Source: Enorma phocaeensis (GTDB lineage: Bacteria > Actinomycetota > Coriobacteriia > Coriobacteriales > Coriobacteriaceae). From it: a stretch of DNA of 64,000 bases. Positions 35,347 through 43,123 of this stretch are shown here, one piece after another. The stretch spans positions 1 through 64,000 of the forward strand of contig NZ_JACJKQ010000002.1 in assembly GCF_016901575.1 (NCBI RefSeq), read 5' to 3'. A program made the position numbers and the translations under genes. The stretch's first letter is position 1, and each line of letters starts with the position of its first letter. The notes under the pieces are model-generated. The model was not told the origin of the DNA. It saw only the letters and a program-made list of their open reading frames with translations, and did not search any database.

Positions 35347-35886
35347 GTGATCGGTGTGCGTGCGTTCATCGCGCTGGAGCTTCCGCAAGATTTCGAGGCG
35401 GACGTCGCCGTGCTTGCGCGTCAGCTCCAGGCGCAGGTCCGCGGCCGCTTCATGCGGCGTGACACCTACCATGTGACGCTGGCGTTTCTTGGGGAGATCG
35501 ATGAGGCGGCTGCGCGCCAGGTGGTGGACGCCATGGATCTTGCTTGCGGCGGCGCGCCTGCCATCCAGCTTGTCCCCGACGGCCTCGGCACGTTCGGCCG
35601 TCCGCACGACGCCACGCTGTGGCTGGGGTTACGGCTGACCCCTGAGCTCGATGCCCTTGCATCTGCCGTGCGCGACCAGCTCGATGTCGCGGGCGTCGGC
35701 TACGACCAGAAGGCCTTTCGTCCGCATATCACCCTGGCGCGCCGCGCGGCGCTGCCCAGGCGGCCGCTGGACGGCCCGATGTTCCCCGCTCCGGCCACGG
35801 CCTGCCGCGTCACGCTGTTCAAAAGCGTGCTTTCGCAGGAGGGTGTCACCTATAAGGCGTTGTACCGAGCCGCGTTGGGGGGATAG
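35347..35886 (+). CDS. thpR: RNA 2',3'-cyclic phosphodiesterase (2'-5' RNA ligase family)
   Basis: 179 residues, GTG start behind GGGGAAGG. The two His-x-Thr/Ser-x motifs of 2H phosphoesterases are present: HVTL at 42 and HITL at 127, with FIALELP at the N-terminus, the standard opening. The family hydrolyses 2',3'-cyclic phosphates or ligates RNA ends in vitro. Length and spacing match ThpR/LigT. It is a short single-domain protein with no partner evident. Confidence 0.88.
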   Translation: MIGVRAFIALELPQDFEADVAVLARQLQAQVRGRFMRRDTYHVTLAFLGEIDEAAARQVVDAMDLACGGAPAIQLVPDGLGTFGRPHDATLWLGLRLTPELDALASAVRDQLDVAGVGYDQKAFRPHITLARRAALPRRPLDGPMFPAPATACRVTLFKSVLSQEGVTYKALYRAALGG

Positions 35887-36016
35887 ATGGCCGCCGGACT
35901 CCAAGGCCCGTCGCGCCGCCGGCGCGCGCCCCTCTTGGGGGCGGCGGCTGTCGGCGCGTCCGTGTCGTGGGTGGTGCGCGTATAACTTTGAACCTTGTGC
36001 ATCGCATGATGTGAAA

Positions 36017-36035
36017 ATTGAACTAATAGTTCAAT
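36017..36035. promoter_or_regulatory. Upstream palindrome ATTGAAC-N5-GTTCAAT
   Basis: Perfect 7-base arms around TAATA, placed just upstream of a TATACT -10 (36046-36051). Same half-site as the palindrome at 36058-36081, so the pair looks like a double operator flanking the promoter of the HTH-aminotransferase gene. Confidence 0.75.
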
Positions 36036-36045
36036 ATCAACGTGG

Positions 36046-36051
36046 TATACT
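36046..36051 (+). promoter_or_regulatory. -10 element TATACT between the two palindromes
   Basis: Lies between the operator-like repeats; the upstream palindrome covers the -35 area and the downstream palindrome covers the start-site area, an arrangement typical of repression. Confidence 0.5.
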
Positions 36052-36057
36052 CCCATA

Positions 36058-36081
36058 AAAATTGAACCTAAGTTCAATTTT
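36058..36081. promoter_or_regulatory. Downstream palindrome AAAATTGAAC-N4-GTTCAATTTT
   Basis: Perfect 10-base arms around CTAA, ending 23 bases before the GTG start. It shares ATTGAAC/GTTCAAT with the upstream palindrome, centre-to-centre distance about 43-44 bases, four helical turns. Confidence 0.75.
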
Positions 36082-36104
36082 GAATCTGACGGGAGTGACA
36101 TGCC

Positions 36105-37715
36105 GTGGGCGAGACGTTTTCAGAGCGACTAAGACATGCCTTGGCGAATGCCGGCATGAAGCAGGCCGATCTCATTCGTTGCGCCGCCCAGCGTGGCGAG
36201 CGGTTGGGAAAAAGCCAGGTAAGCCAATATGTAAGCGGAAAAACCGTGCCGCGGCGCGACGTGATGCGCCTGCTCGCCGACATCCTTTCGGTCGATGCGG
36301 CGTGGCTCGCCGGCGCGGACATGCAGGGCGCATGCGCCAAGGGCGCCGGGGCGGGCAAAGCCGCATCAAGCGGAGGGCGAGCTTCCGCGCGGCGTGAGGC
36401 CGCCCGTCGGGGCCCGTCTTCTCGGGACTCAGCTCATGTCGCGTCGCAGGCGGCGGCGCCCGTTCCGTCATCATCAGTTTCGCAAAGGAGCATCCCCATG
36501 CGTGAGTTCAAAAAGTCTTCCAAGCTTGACAACGTTCTATATGACGTGCGCGGCCCCGTTGCCGATGAGGCCGCCCGCATGGAGTCGGAAGGGCTGCGCA
36601 TCCTGAAGCTCAACATCGGCAATCCGGCACCCTTCGGCTTCCGCACCCCCGACGAGGTCGTCACCGACATGCGCCAGCAGCTTCCGGAGTGCGAAGGCTA
36701 TTCGGACTCTCGCGGCCTGTTTTCAGCACGCAAGGCAATCATGCAGTACGCCCAGCTCAAGGGGCTGCCAAACGTTGGCATGGATGACATCTACACCGGC
36801 AACGGCGTTTCCGAGCTCATCCAGCTGTGCATGAACGCGCTGCTGGACACGGGTGACGAGATTCTCATCCCTAGCCCCGACTACCCGCTGTGGACTGCCT
36901 GCGCAACCCTTGCCGGCGGCACGCCGGTTCACTACATCTGCGACGAGGAGGCGGAGTGGAACCCCGACTTGGCCGACCTCGAGTCCAAGGTCACCTCTGC
37001 CACCAAGGCGATCGTGATCATCAACCCCAACAACCCCACGGGGGCGGTCTATCCGCGCGAGGTGCTCGAGCAGATCGTCGAGATCGCTCGGAAGCATCAG
37101 CTCATGATCTTCTCTGACGAGATCTACGACCGCCTGTGCATGGACGGCATCGAGCACGTCTCCATCGCCTCGCTCGCCCCCGATCTTCCCTGCGTGACGT
37201 TCTCGGGCTTGTCGAAGAGCCATATGATCGCCGGTTACCGCATCGGATGGATGATTCTTTCCGGCAACAAGCGCTGCATGCGCGATTTCGTCCTCGGTGT
37301 GAACATGCTCTCCAACATGCGCCTGTGCTCGAACGTGCCCGCGCAGTCCATCGTTCAGACCGCTCTCGGCGGCCATCAGAGCGTGAAGGGCTACGTGGCG
37401 CCGGGCGGGCGCGTGTATGAGCAGCGGAACTATGTCTACGAGGCGCTGAACGCCATTCCGGGCATCACCGCGGTCAAGCCGAAGGCAGCCTTCTACATCT
37501 TCCCGAAGATGGATGTCGAGCGCTTCAACATCACGGATGACGAGCAGTTCGCGCTTGACCTGCTGCACGAGAAACGCATCCTCATCACGCGCGGCGGCGG
37601 CTTCAATTGGGGCAAGCCGGACCACTTCCGCATCGTCTATCTGCCGCGTATGGGTATTCTGCGCGAGGCGCTCGACGACCTTGCGGACTTCTTCGAGCAC
37701 TATCGTCAAAACTAG
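36105..37715 (+). CDS. XRE-HTH / class I aminotransferase fusion
   Basis: 536 residues from GTG. Residues 6-70 form an XRE/Cro-type helix-turn-helix (FSERLRHALANAGMKQADLI, SQVSQYVSGKTVPRRDVMRLLADIL). A 60-residue Ala/Ser/Gly/Arg linker follows, then at 132 (MREFKKSS) a complete class I aminotransferase with LNIGNPAPFGF, GNGVSELIQ, NPNNPTGAVY, SDEIYD and the PLP lysine (SGLSKSHM, Lys371). The enzyme part resembles the AlaA-type alanine/aspartate aminotransferases of about 405 residues. A strong AAAGGAG seven bases before the codon for Met132 (36498) indicates an internal start yielding the free enzyme. Two palindromes at the promoter suggest self-regulation. Confidence 0.9.
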   Translation: MGETFSERLRHALANAGMKQADLIRCAAQRGERLGKSQVSQYVSGKTVPRRDVMRLLADILSVDAAWLAGADMQGACAKGAGAGKAASSGGRASARREAARRGPSSRDSAHVASQAAAPVPSSSVSQRSIPMREFKKSSKLDNVLYDVRGPVADEAARMESEGLRILKLNIGNPAPFGFRTPDEVVTDMRQQLPECEGYSDSRGLFSARKAIMQYAQLKGLPNVGMDDIYTGNGVSELIQLCMNALLDTGDEILIPSPDYPLWTACATLAGGTPVHYICDEEAEWNPDLADLESKVTSATKAIVIINPNNPTGAVYPREVLEQIVEIARKHQLMIFSDEIYDRLCMDGIEHVSIASLAPDLPCVTFSGLSKSHMIAGYRIGWMILSGNKRCMRDFVLGVNMLSNMRLCSNVPAQSIVQTALGGHQSVKGYVAPGGRVYEQRNYVYEALNAIPGITAVKPKAAFYIFPKMDVERFNITDDEQFALDLLHEKRILITRGGGFNWGKPDHFRIVYLPRMGILREALDDLADFFEHYRQN

Positions 37716-37850
37716 CGGCGGCGAACGGCGTCGGAGGCGGGTCCGGCGCCGTTCACGGCTCTATTGGCAACGTTCGCGGCATCTTACATTCCGCTGACAA
37801 TTACCTGACAGGCGCTTTGTGTGTCACGGGTAGGTTGAATATGCATAGTC

Positions 37851-37866
37851 GTCCCCATGCGGGGAC
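37851..37866. repeat. Small hairpin GTCCCC-ATGC-GGGGAC
   Basis: Perfect 6-base stem in the 5' untranslated region of the small membrane protein gene, about 15 bases before its ribosome binding site. It could modulate translation or be a decoy. Confidence 0.4.
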
Positions 37867-37893
37867 GCGGGACAGGCGGGAAGGTGGTGCACC

Positions 37894-38157
37894 ATGAACG
37901 TGAAGTTGGTGCGCGAGAGCGAGTTCACCGGAACTAAGGGCAAGGTGCTCAAATATGTGGGGTGTACCTATGCCATGATCATCCTGAGCCAGTTCATCAA
38001 GGCGTTTGGCATGAGCGCGGACGCGGGAGCCCTCATCGACCTGTCGAGCTTCGTCTTCTTCCTCTCCTTTATTACCTATCCGCTCGGCATTCAGGCGGTG
38101 CGCCTCGCCCGCGAGCTCATGGTGGCGCAGCCCTCGCGCCAGGCCGCCGGCATCTAG
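37894..38157 (+). CDS. Small membrane protein of unknown function
   Basis: 87 residues with AAGGTGGTGC before the ATG. Two hydrophobic segments (about 20-42 and 46-66) separated by a short loop are followed by a basic/amphipathic C-terminus (AVRLARELMVAQPSRQAAGI). It is probably an integral membrane protein with both ends on the same side. No family recognised; terminators on both sides mark it as a single gene. Confidence 0.55.
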   Translation: MNVKLVRESEFTGTKGKVLKYVGCTYAMIILSQFIKAFGMSADAGALIDLSSFVFFLSFITYPLGIQAVRLARELMVAQPSRQAAGI

Positions 38158-38204
38158 TCCGGACGGCGGCGCGCCTCAGCGCGCCTCAGGGATTGACGCG
38201 GTCT

Positions 38205-38235
38205 ATCGCCCCGGTCTGAAGGCCGGGGCGATTTT
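38205..38235 (+). terminator. Rho-independent terminator
   Basis: ATCGCCCCGG (38205-38214) and CCGGGGCGAT (38223-38232) form a perfect 10-base stem followed by TTTT, after the small membrane protein gene. Confidence 0.8.
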
Positions 38236-38385
38236 GTGTGCACACAGATTCTTCGTGGTGCGGACGATCATCCCGCCTACACTTGCAACGAGCCGAAAGG
38301 CTGGAATATCGGGCGATGGGCCCACGAAAGACTGGCGCGAGATTCGCGCCCATGACAAGCGCCGGAAGGCGCAGGAGGAACGTGC

Positions 38386-39378
38386 ATGACTGAGTTCGGC
38401 AAAGTTGAAGAGATGGACAACGAGATGGACGAGACGATGGCCGAGGCCGCCGCGATCGCAGGCGTGTCCGAGTTTGACGAGATGGATGTTGAGGACGCGT
38501 CGATTCTGGCCGACGACGAGGCCGAGGATGCGGCCGAGGACGACAGCGAGGAGGACGAGGCTGCCGATCAGGACGGCAAGGTGGCTCCTGAGAACCTGGA
38601 CGACCAGCTCTTCGATAAGCTGAACCGTGCCGCTCGCCTTATGCGTGCCCGCCGCGACGTGCTCGCCGAGCAGGCGGCCGAGGAGGCCGAGCGCCTGAAC
38701 ACGCTGAAGCGCGCCCTCAAGCTTCTTGAGCTCAAGCCCAAGATGGAGGAGAAGGAGATGGCCGACCTCATGGGCATGCGTCTCCGTGAGCTCAACGACA
38801 TCCTGATCCAGGCCGAGAAGCAGGACATCGTCGCTCGCGTCGAGCCCGAGGACAACGACATGCGTCACGTGGTGGTCTTCGCCAGCGAGGATGCCATGGA
38901 GCTCGCCGAGGCCCAGGGCAAGAAGCGCAAGAAGTATATCCCGCAGCTCTCTGCTGAGTCCGCCGAGCAGCTGCTTTCCCTGCTTGACATGGTCATCGAC
39001 CCGCTCACCGAGATGGGTCTCGACCGTCCCGCCGAGAAGCGCGACGAGCGCGGCGGCGACCGTGGCGGCCGCGGCGGCTTCGGCGGCGGCCGCGGCGGCG
39101 ATCGCGGCGGACGTGGAGGCTTCGGCGATCGCGGCGGACGCGGCGGCTTCGGCGGCGGCCGCGGCGGCGACCGTGGCGGACGCGGAGGCTTCGGCGACCG
39201 TGGCGGCCGCGGCGGCTTCGGCGGCGACCGTGGCGGACGCGGCGGCTTCGGCGACCGTGATCGTGGCGGCCGCGGCGGCTTCGGCGACCGTGGCGGTCGT
39301 GGCGGATTCGGTGGCCACAACGACCGTGGCGGACGCGGCGGCTTCGGCGATCGCGGCGGACGCGGCGGTCGCTACTAG
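38386..39378 (+). CDS. Acidic / winged-helix / RGG-repeat protein
   Basis: 330 residues with AGGAGG-like site (GGAGGAACG) before the ATG. Residues 1-66 are Asp/Glu-rich and probably disordered. Residues about 70-212 resemble a MarR-like winged helix: long helices (LFDKLNRAARLMRARRDVLAEQ), an HTH (KEMADLMGMRLRELNDIL) and a two-stranded wing (QDIVARVEPEDNDMRHVVVF). From 221 to the end are about ten repeats of Gly-Gly-Arg-Gly-Gly-Phe-Gly with Asp-Arg spacers, an RGG/FGG tail of the sort that binds RNA or drives condensation in other organisms. The combination with a winged helix is unusual. Repeat DNA is GC-rich and nearly identical, so it may vary in length between strains. Confidence 0.85.
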   Translation: MTEFGKVEEMDNEMDETMAEAAAIAGVSEFDEMDVEDASILADDEAEDAAEDDSEEDEAADQDGKVAPENLDDQLFDKLNRAARLMRARRDVLAEQAAEEAERLNTLKRALKLLELKPKMEEKEMADLMGMRLRELNDILIQAEKQDIVARVEPEDNDMRHVVVFASEDAMELAEAQGKKRKKYIPQLSAESAEQLLSLLDMVIDPLTEMGLDRPAEKRDERGGDRGGRGGFGGGRGGDRGGRGGFGDRGGRGGFGGGRGGDRGGRGGFGDRGGRGGFGGDRGGRGGFGDRDRGGRGGFGDRGGRGGFGGHNDRGGRGGFGDRGGRGGRY

Positions 39379-39468
39379 GCACCCGCACGCCGCTCCTGGG
39401 TTGCGCCGACGCGTGCCGTCACGCAACCGGAGATTCTCGTGCCGATAAGGTATGAGCTATTGGCTTTG

Positions 39469-39515
39469 GACCGCCCCAGCTCCTCTGCTCGAGGCTGCTG
39501 GGGCGGTCTTCGTTC
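39469..39515 (+). terminator. Terminator of the RGG-protein gene
   Basis: Perfect 12-base stem GACCGCCCCAGC (39469-39480) with GCTGGGGCGGTC (39497-39508), followed by TTCGTTC. It is 90 bases after the RGG-protein stop. Confidence 0.6.
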
Positions 39516-39713
39516 AAACAAGCGCGCCTTTCCGACATTTACGGCGGCAGTGTGAGATAGAGCGCTCTAGTCGTGTAATAAAAAGCCTGGTAGAAGCCTT
39601 GTCCATTTCGCGATCATGTTCATCCCCTCGGCTAAATGTAGGAAAAGCGAATCCTTTTTCTCCGAGGTCCAGGCCGTTGGCGATTCTGGCAAGGTTGCGG
39701 TTCCACATTGGCC

Positions 39714-39754
39714 ATAAAATAAGAGGCGCCCCCGATTTCTCGGAGGCGCCTCTT
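39714..39754 (-). terminator. Terminator of the rubrerythrin gene
   Basis: AAGAGGCGCC (39721-39730) and GGCGCCTCTT (39745-39754) pair perfectly, extended by an inner CCGA/TCGG. On the minus strand the stem is followed by ATTTTAT, a T-rich tail. The gene ends 38 bases earlier. Confidence 0.75.
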
Positions 39755-39791
39755 GCTTACGCGGTGCTCTGCTGCGCTCGAGCGAGCGATA

Positions 39792-40352
39792 TTAGCCGAA
39801 GTAGCGCTTGAGCAGGCCGGCGAACGCCTTGCCGTGACGGGCCTCGTCGCGAGCCATCTCATGCACGGTGTCGTGGATGGCGTCCAGGCCGGCAGCCTTG
39901 GCGCGCTTGGCAAGGTCGGTCTTGCCGGCGGTGGCGCCGTTCTCGGCCTCGACGCGCATCTCGAGGTTCTTCTTGGTGGAGTCGGTCACGACCTCGCCCA
40001 GAAGCTCGGCAAACTTGGCGGCGTGCTCGGCCTCCTCAAAGGCTGCCTTCTCCCAGTACAGGCCGATCTCGGGATAGCCCTCACGATGGGCGACGCGAGC
40101 CATGGCCAGGTACATACCCACCTCGCTGCACTCGCCTTCGAAGTTGGCGCGCAGGTCGTTGACGATGTCCTCGGAGACCTCGGGCAGCTTGCCGACGCCC
40201 ACGACGTGCTCGGCGGCCCAGGTCATCTCGGTCTCGGACTGCTTGATGAAGCGGTCACCGGAGACGCCGCACTGGGGGCACTTGAAGTCGGCGGGCAGCT
40301 CCTCGCCGTCGAACTCCTCGACATAACCGCAGACGGGGCAAACAAACTTCAT
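39792..40352 (-). CDS. Rubredoxin-first (reverse) rubrerythrin
   Basis: 186 residues with AAGGAG eight bases before the ATG at 40352. The rubredoxin domain is N-terminal: CPVCGY (5-10) and CPQCG (25-29), the opposite order of classical rubrerythrin. The ferritin-like diiron domain follows with EXXH-type ligands: [31 protein letters not shown] and DEARHGKAF. Such proteins (revRbr) use NAD(P)H-derived electrons to reduce hydrogen peroxide in strict anaerobes. It stands alone with its own terminator, as expected for a stress-protection gene. Confidence 0.9.
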   Translation of the reverse strand: MKFVCPVCGYVEEFDGEELPADFKCPQCGVSGDRFIKQSETEMTWAAEHVVGVGKLPEVSEDIVNDLRANFEGECSEVGMYLAMARVAHREGYPEIGLYWEKAAFEEAEHAAKFAELLGEVVTDSTKKNLEMRVEAENGATAGKTDLAKRAKAAGLDAIHDTVHEMARDEARHGKAFAGLLKRYFG

Positions 40353-40524
40353 GCTGTTCTCCTTAGAACGCAGGCGATTGCGCGGCGACCCGGTCCCTTC
40401 GGTCCCTCTCCGGTTGCCGCGCGCGTACACGACTATTATGCGCTAAATGTTTCCGGATTGGTAGCTATTAGGACGGATTCTTAAAAAGATTTCGATATCC
40501 GCGCGTAACTACTCGGTAAGCAAA

Positions 40525-40545
40525 GGGGCCCGTGCGGGCCCCCGT
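40525..40545 (-). terminator. Terminator of the PTS IIA gene
   Basis: GGGGCCC-GTGC-GGGCCCC hairpin (40525-40542). On the minus strand it is followed by TTTG. It lies 74 bases beyond the stop of the PTS IIA gene at 40616. Confidence 0.6.
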
Positions 40546-40615
40546 CAGTTCCAAGGCAGCTTGACGCGTTCGCGCCAGCTGCAAGCTGATGTGTTCGCGC
40601 AGGTCAAAGCGCAGG

Positions 40616-41176
40616 CTACTTGCGTACGACGAGCAGCGGGTCGCCGACCTTCACGAGGGGGCGTCCGCCGAGCAGGGTACCCGAGCTGCCGATGTGATTC
40701 ACGCGGACGCTGTCGCCCACGTTGGAGATGATGAGCGTCACGACATCCTCATAGCCGGCAGAGGAGATCGCCTCGGGCTCGAAGGCGATGAGCGGGGTGC
40801 CCGCCTTCACGACATCGCCCTGGTTGACGAAGCAGGTGAAGCCCTTTCCGTTCATGTTCACGGTGCCCAGACCGATGTGCATGATGATTTCCTCGCCGTC
40901 GTCGGTGAGCATGCCGATGGAATGGTTGGTCACCGTGGTCGCGGCGATGCGGCCGTTTGCAGGGGCATAGAGCGTGCGGCTGGTGGGAAGGATGCCGTAG
41001 CCCTCGCCAAAGAGGTGGGCGGAGAGGACCTCGTCGTTGATCTCCTCAAGACGCATGAGGATACCGGATACCGGCGAGTAGATGGTGTCCGGGCGGGTTG
41101 CGAACGATGCAGCCTGCGGAGTCTCGACGCCCGAGTCGGGCGTGACGGTGCCCTTGATCTTATCCCAGAGTTTCAT
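40616..41176 (-). CDS. PTS glucose-type IIA domain protein
   Basis: 186 residues, start set by TAGGAGG at 41180s. The family's active-site and neighbouring His are visible: NHSIGM (His85) and MHIGLGT (His100), the phosphorylated His in Crr-type enzymes being the second. FVNQGDVVKAGTPLIAF matches the C-terminal barrel. The first 30 residues are a variable lead. It is a free-standing IIA domain, with no IIB/IIC beside it, so it may serve another permease or signal sugar status. It forms a single-gene unit. Confidence 0.9.
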   Translation of the reverse strand: MKLWDKIKGTVTPDSGVETPQAASFATRPDTIYSPVSGILMRLEEINDEVLSAHLFGEGYGILPTSRTLYAPANGRIAATTVTNHSIGMLTDDGEEIIMHIGLGTVNMNGKGFTCFVNQGDVVKAGTPLIAFEPEAISSAGYEDVVTLIISNVGDSVRVNHIGSSGTLLGGRPLVKVGDPLLVVRK

Positions 41177-41449
41177 GTGCATCCTCCTATAGGTATGCAG
41201 GATTGCGGCGCTGCCGCTGGTCTTCCCACCCATCATACCGAAAAGGTGGGCCGCTCATGCGATTAGGACGTTCGGCGGTCGGATTCTACACGCCCAAGGG
41301 CGCATGCGATCCGGGGCCGTTCTCGAGGGCGCGCCGGCTCCCGCGGCGGGCCCTCCCTGCTCTTGGCCGGTGCTGGCCTGGCAAGGGGCGAGGCGTCGGA
41401 GGCGATGGCGCCTCGGGACACCCGTTTGGGATGCCGGCGGTCCTGCTTT

Positions 41450-42070
41450 CTAGCGGGGCAGCCCGTCGATGAACGCGGCAAGGGCGTCGGCGTCTCCGGT
41501 GAAATGGAACGCCCTCATGCCCGCCACCTCGGCTCCGCGGCAGTTGTCCTGGTTGTCATCGATGAACAGGCAGGACGCGGGGTCGAGCCCATAGCGGTCG
41601 CACAGCAGCGTATAGATGGCGGGGTCTGGCTTCATGAGGCGCTCGAAGCCGGAGACCACGCGTCCGTCCATAACCTGGTAGGCGGGGCAGTGATTGAGTT
41701 GCTTGTCGATTTCGGTCGATGCGTTGGAGAGCAGATAGACCTTCAGGCCCTCATCCTTGAGGCGCAGGGCAAGGCGGTTGGTGGGTTCGATGGGCCGAGA
41801 GTAGCGCTGCCACTCCGCGGCACATGCGTGCAGGTTGGGGTGAAGGCGCTCGGGCAGGTGCGCTTGGGCAATGCGCTCCATGGTGGGCACGGCGATGACG
41901 CCGGCGTCGAGCAGCGACCATTCGCGGCGTCCAAAGTAGGCGCCGGCAAGCAGGTGCGCGTCCTCATCGGAGTCGGTGTACTGCTGGGCAAAAAACAGGC
42001 CGTCGAAGGTCATGAGCACGCCGCCCATATCGAAGACGACGGCGCGAAGGGCAGCGGTGCTTCCGTACAT
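41450..42070 (-). CDS. HAD-superfamily hydrolase
   Basis: 206 residues with GGAGG before the ATG at 42070. HAD motif I is FDMGGVL (Asp14), motif II is LLSNAS, motif III carries Lys in MKPDPAIY and motif IV is FIDDNQDN. Second motif-I Asp is Gly, as in the YihX/HAD-IA v3 subgroup, so it may act as a phosphatase of sugar phosphates or as a dehalogenase-like enzyme. Substrate unknown. It is divergent from the ECF-transporter operon that follows. Confidence 0.85.
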   Translation of the reverse strand: MYGSTAALRAVVFDMGGVLMTFDGLFFAQQYTDSDEDAHLLAGAYFGRREWSLLDAGVIAVPTMERIAQAHLPERLHPNLHACAAEWQRYSRPIEPTNRLALRLKDEGLKVYLLSNASTEIDKQLNHCPAYQVMDGRVVSGFERLMKPDPAIYTLLCDRYGLDPASCLFIDDNQDNCRGAEVAGMRAFHFTGDADALAAFIDGLPR

Positions 42071-42265
42071 GATGTTTCCTCCGTTCATGTTGGTGGCGCT
42101 TGTGGCGCGAATGTCAACGACAAGTATATGCGCATCTGTGAACACTTCGGCGTTGGCCCAGGGCGGTGAGCTTTGTCAGCGTTTTGTAAGGCAGCTGATT
42201 ATGGCCATTTTCATTCAAAAACTGAGTTCTTTCATTTGTCACATTGTCACAGAGAGGGGAATCCC

Positions 42266-43105
42266 ATGTCGGTTACATCTGCGGAGCAAACCGCTCAGTC
42301 GCATAAGCTCATGGTCTTCGTGCTGAGCATGTCGCTCTACGGGCTTGCAACGCTTGTTTCAGAGCTCATCCCGTCGGTACAGGTGGGTATCGTTGAGTTC
42401 TCGGTCGAGTTTTTCCTGTTTATTCCGCTTACGCTTGCCATGCTGTTCGACCCGCTCTCGGTCGCGCTCGGCGCAGCCACGGGAGAGTTGGTATTCAGCG
42501 AGATAATGCTCGGCCAGTTTGGAGGAATAGGCGAGGTTGAGAAGTTTCTTACCGTGAGCATCGCGGTCTATCTTGCTGGAACGGTCGTGCACGACCCGCG
42601 CAATCTCAAGCTGGTGGGCGTCGCTGCCTTTGGCGCCACCGCCTTGCAGCTTGCCATGAGCGCCGGTGTGGACATCTTGAAGGTGGTTTTTGCGGTTGAG
42701 GAGTTCGAGGCTGTTCCGGGCCTGCCTGAGTCGGTCTTCTTTACTGAGGGCTTTGCCGCTGTGAACGACCTTCTGTTTTCGGGAATACTGTTCTGCCTGC
42801 TGCCGACGCTTTTCTTGGTGCCGCGCCTCTATGGAAAGATTGAGCCTCTGCTGGGCATGAAGCCACGCACCCCCGAAAACGCCCCGCGTCCCGTCGTAGG
42901 CAGGCTCGCCGCCGCATCCGTTGCATTGTTCGTCGTCGCCGCGGGCGCCGCCTGCCTTTCCGAGGCCGGCATGAGCATTGTCGAGTGGGAGGCGGATTGG
43001 GCAGGCGATATGCAGGCGATTTTTGTCGGACTGCTGGTTGCCGTTGTGATTGCGCTGGTCGCATGCTACTGCCTTTTCCGCTCCGCGAAGCTGAGCCGAG
43101 CTTAG
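42266..43105 (+). CDS. Membrane protein, probable ECF S-component-like subunit
   Basis: 279 residues with GAGAGGGGA before the ATG. Many hydrophobic segments (about 15-35, 42-68, 90-110, 120-140, 165-185, 215-235, 250-270) and few charged residues identify it as a polytopic membrane protein. It is the first gene before an EcfA-like double ATPase and an EcfT-like gene, the usual place for the substrate-binding S component, though it is larger than the ~180-200 residues of most S components. Substrate unknown. Confidence 0.7.
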   Translation: MSVTSAEQTAQSHKLMVFVLSMSLYGLATLVSELIPSVQVGIVEFSVEFFLFIPLTLAMLFDPLSVALGAATGELVFSEIMLGQFGGIGEVEKFLTVSIAVYLAGTVVHDPRNLKLVGVAAFGATALQLAMSAGVDILKVVFAVEEFEAVPGLPESVFFTEGFAAVNDLLFSGILFCLLPTLFLVPRLYGKIEPLLGMKPRTPENAPRPVVGRLAAASVALFVVAAGAACLSEAGMSIVEWEADWAGDMQAIFVGLLVAVVIALVACYCLFRSAKLSRA

Positions 43106-43123
43106 GTTCCAAGGGGCTGGGAC

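Larger units (their letters stand above)
39379..39791. other. Convergent intergenic region with two terminators
   Basis: 413 bases between the RGG-protein gene (plus) and the rubrerythrin gene (minus). It contains the two terminator hairpins listed separately and, between them, about 200 bases with lower GC and no supported gene. Confidence 0.5.

Noticed and set aside
39043-39378. Regularly spaced DNA repeats suggestive of a CRISPR array
   Set aside because: Repeats are in frame, encode GGRGGFG, and the spacing is short and without unique spacers.
38203-39426. 407-residue Ala/Ser/Glu-rich frame antisense to the RGG gene
   Set aside because: Low-complexity mirror image of the GGRGGFG repeat; no binding site.
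39514-39708. 64-residue minus-strand frame starting MWNRNLARIANG
   Set aside because: Reads fairly protein-like but lacks a ribosome binding site, lies just past the rubrerythrin terminator and matches nothing recognised.
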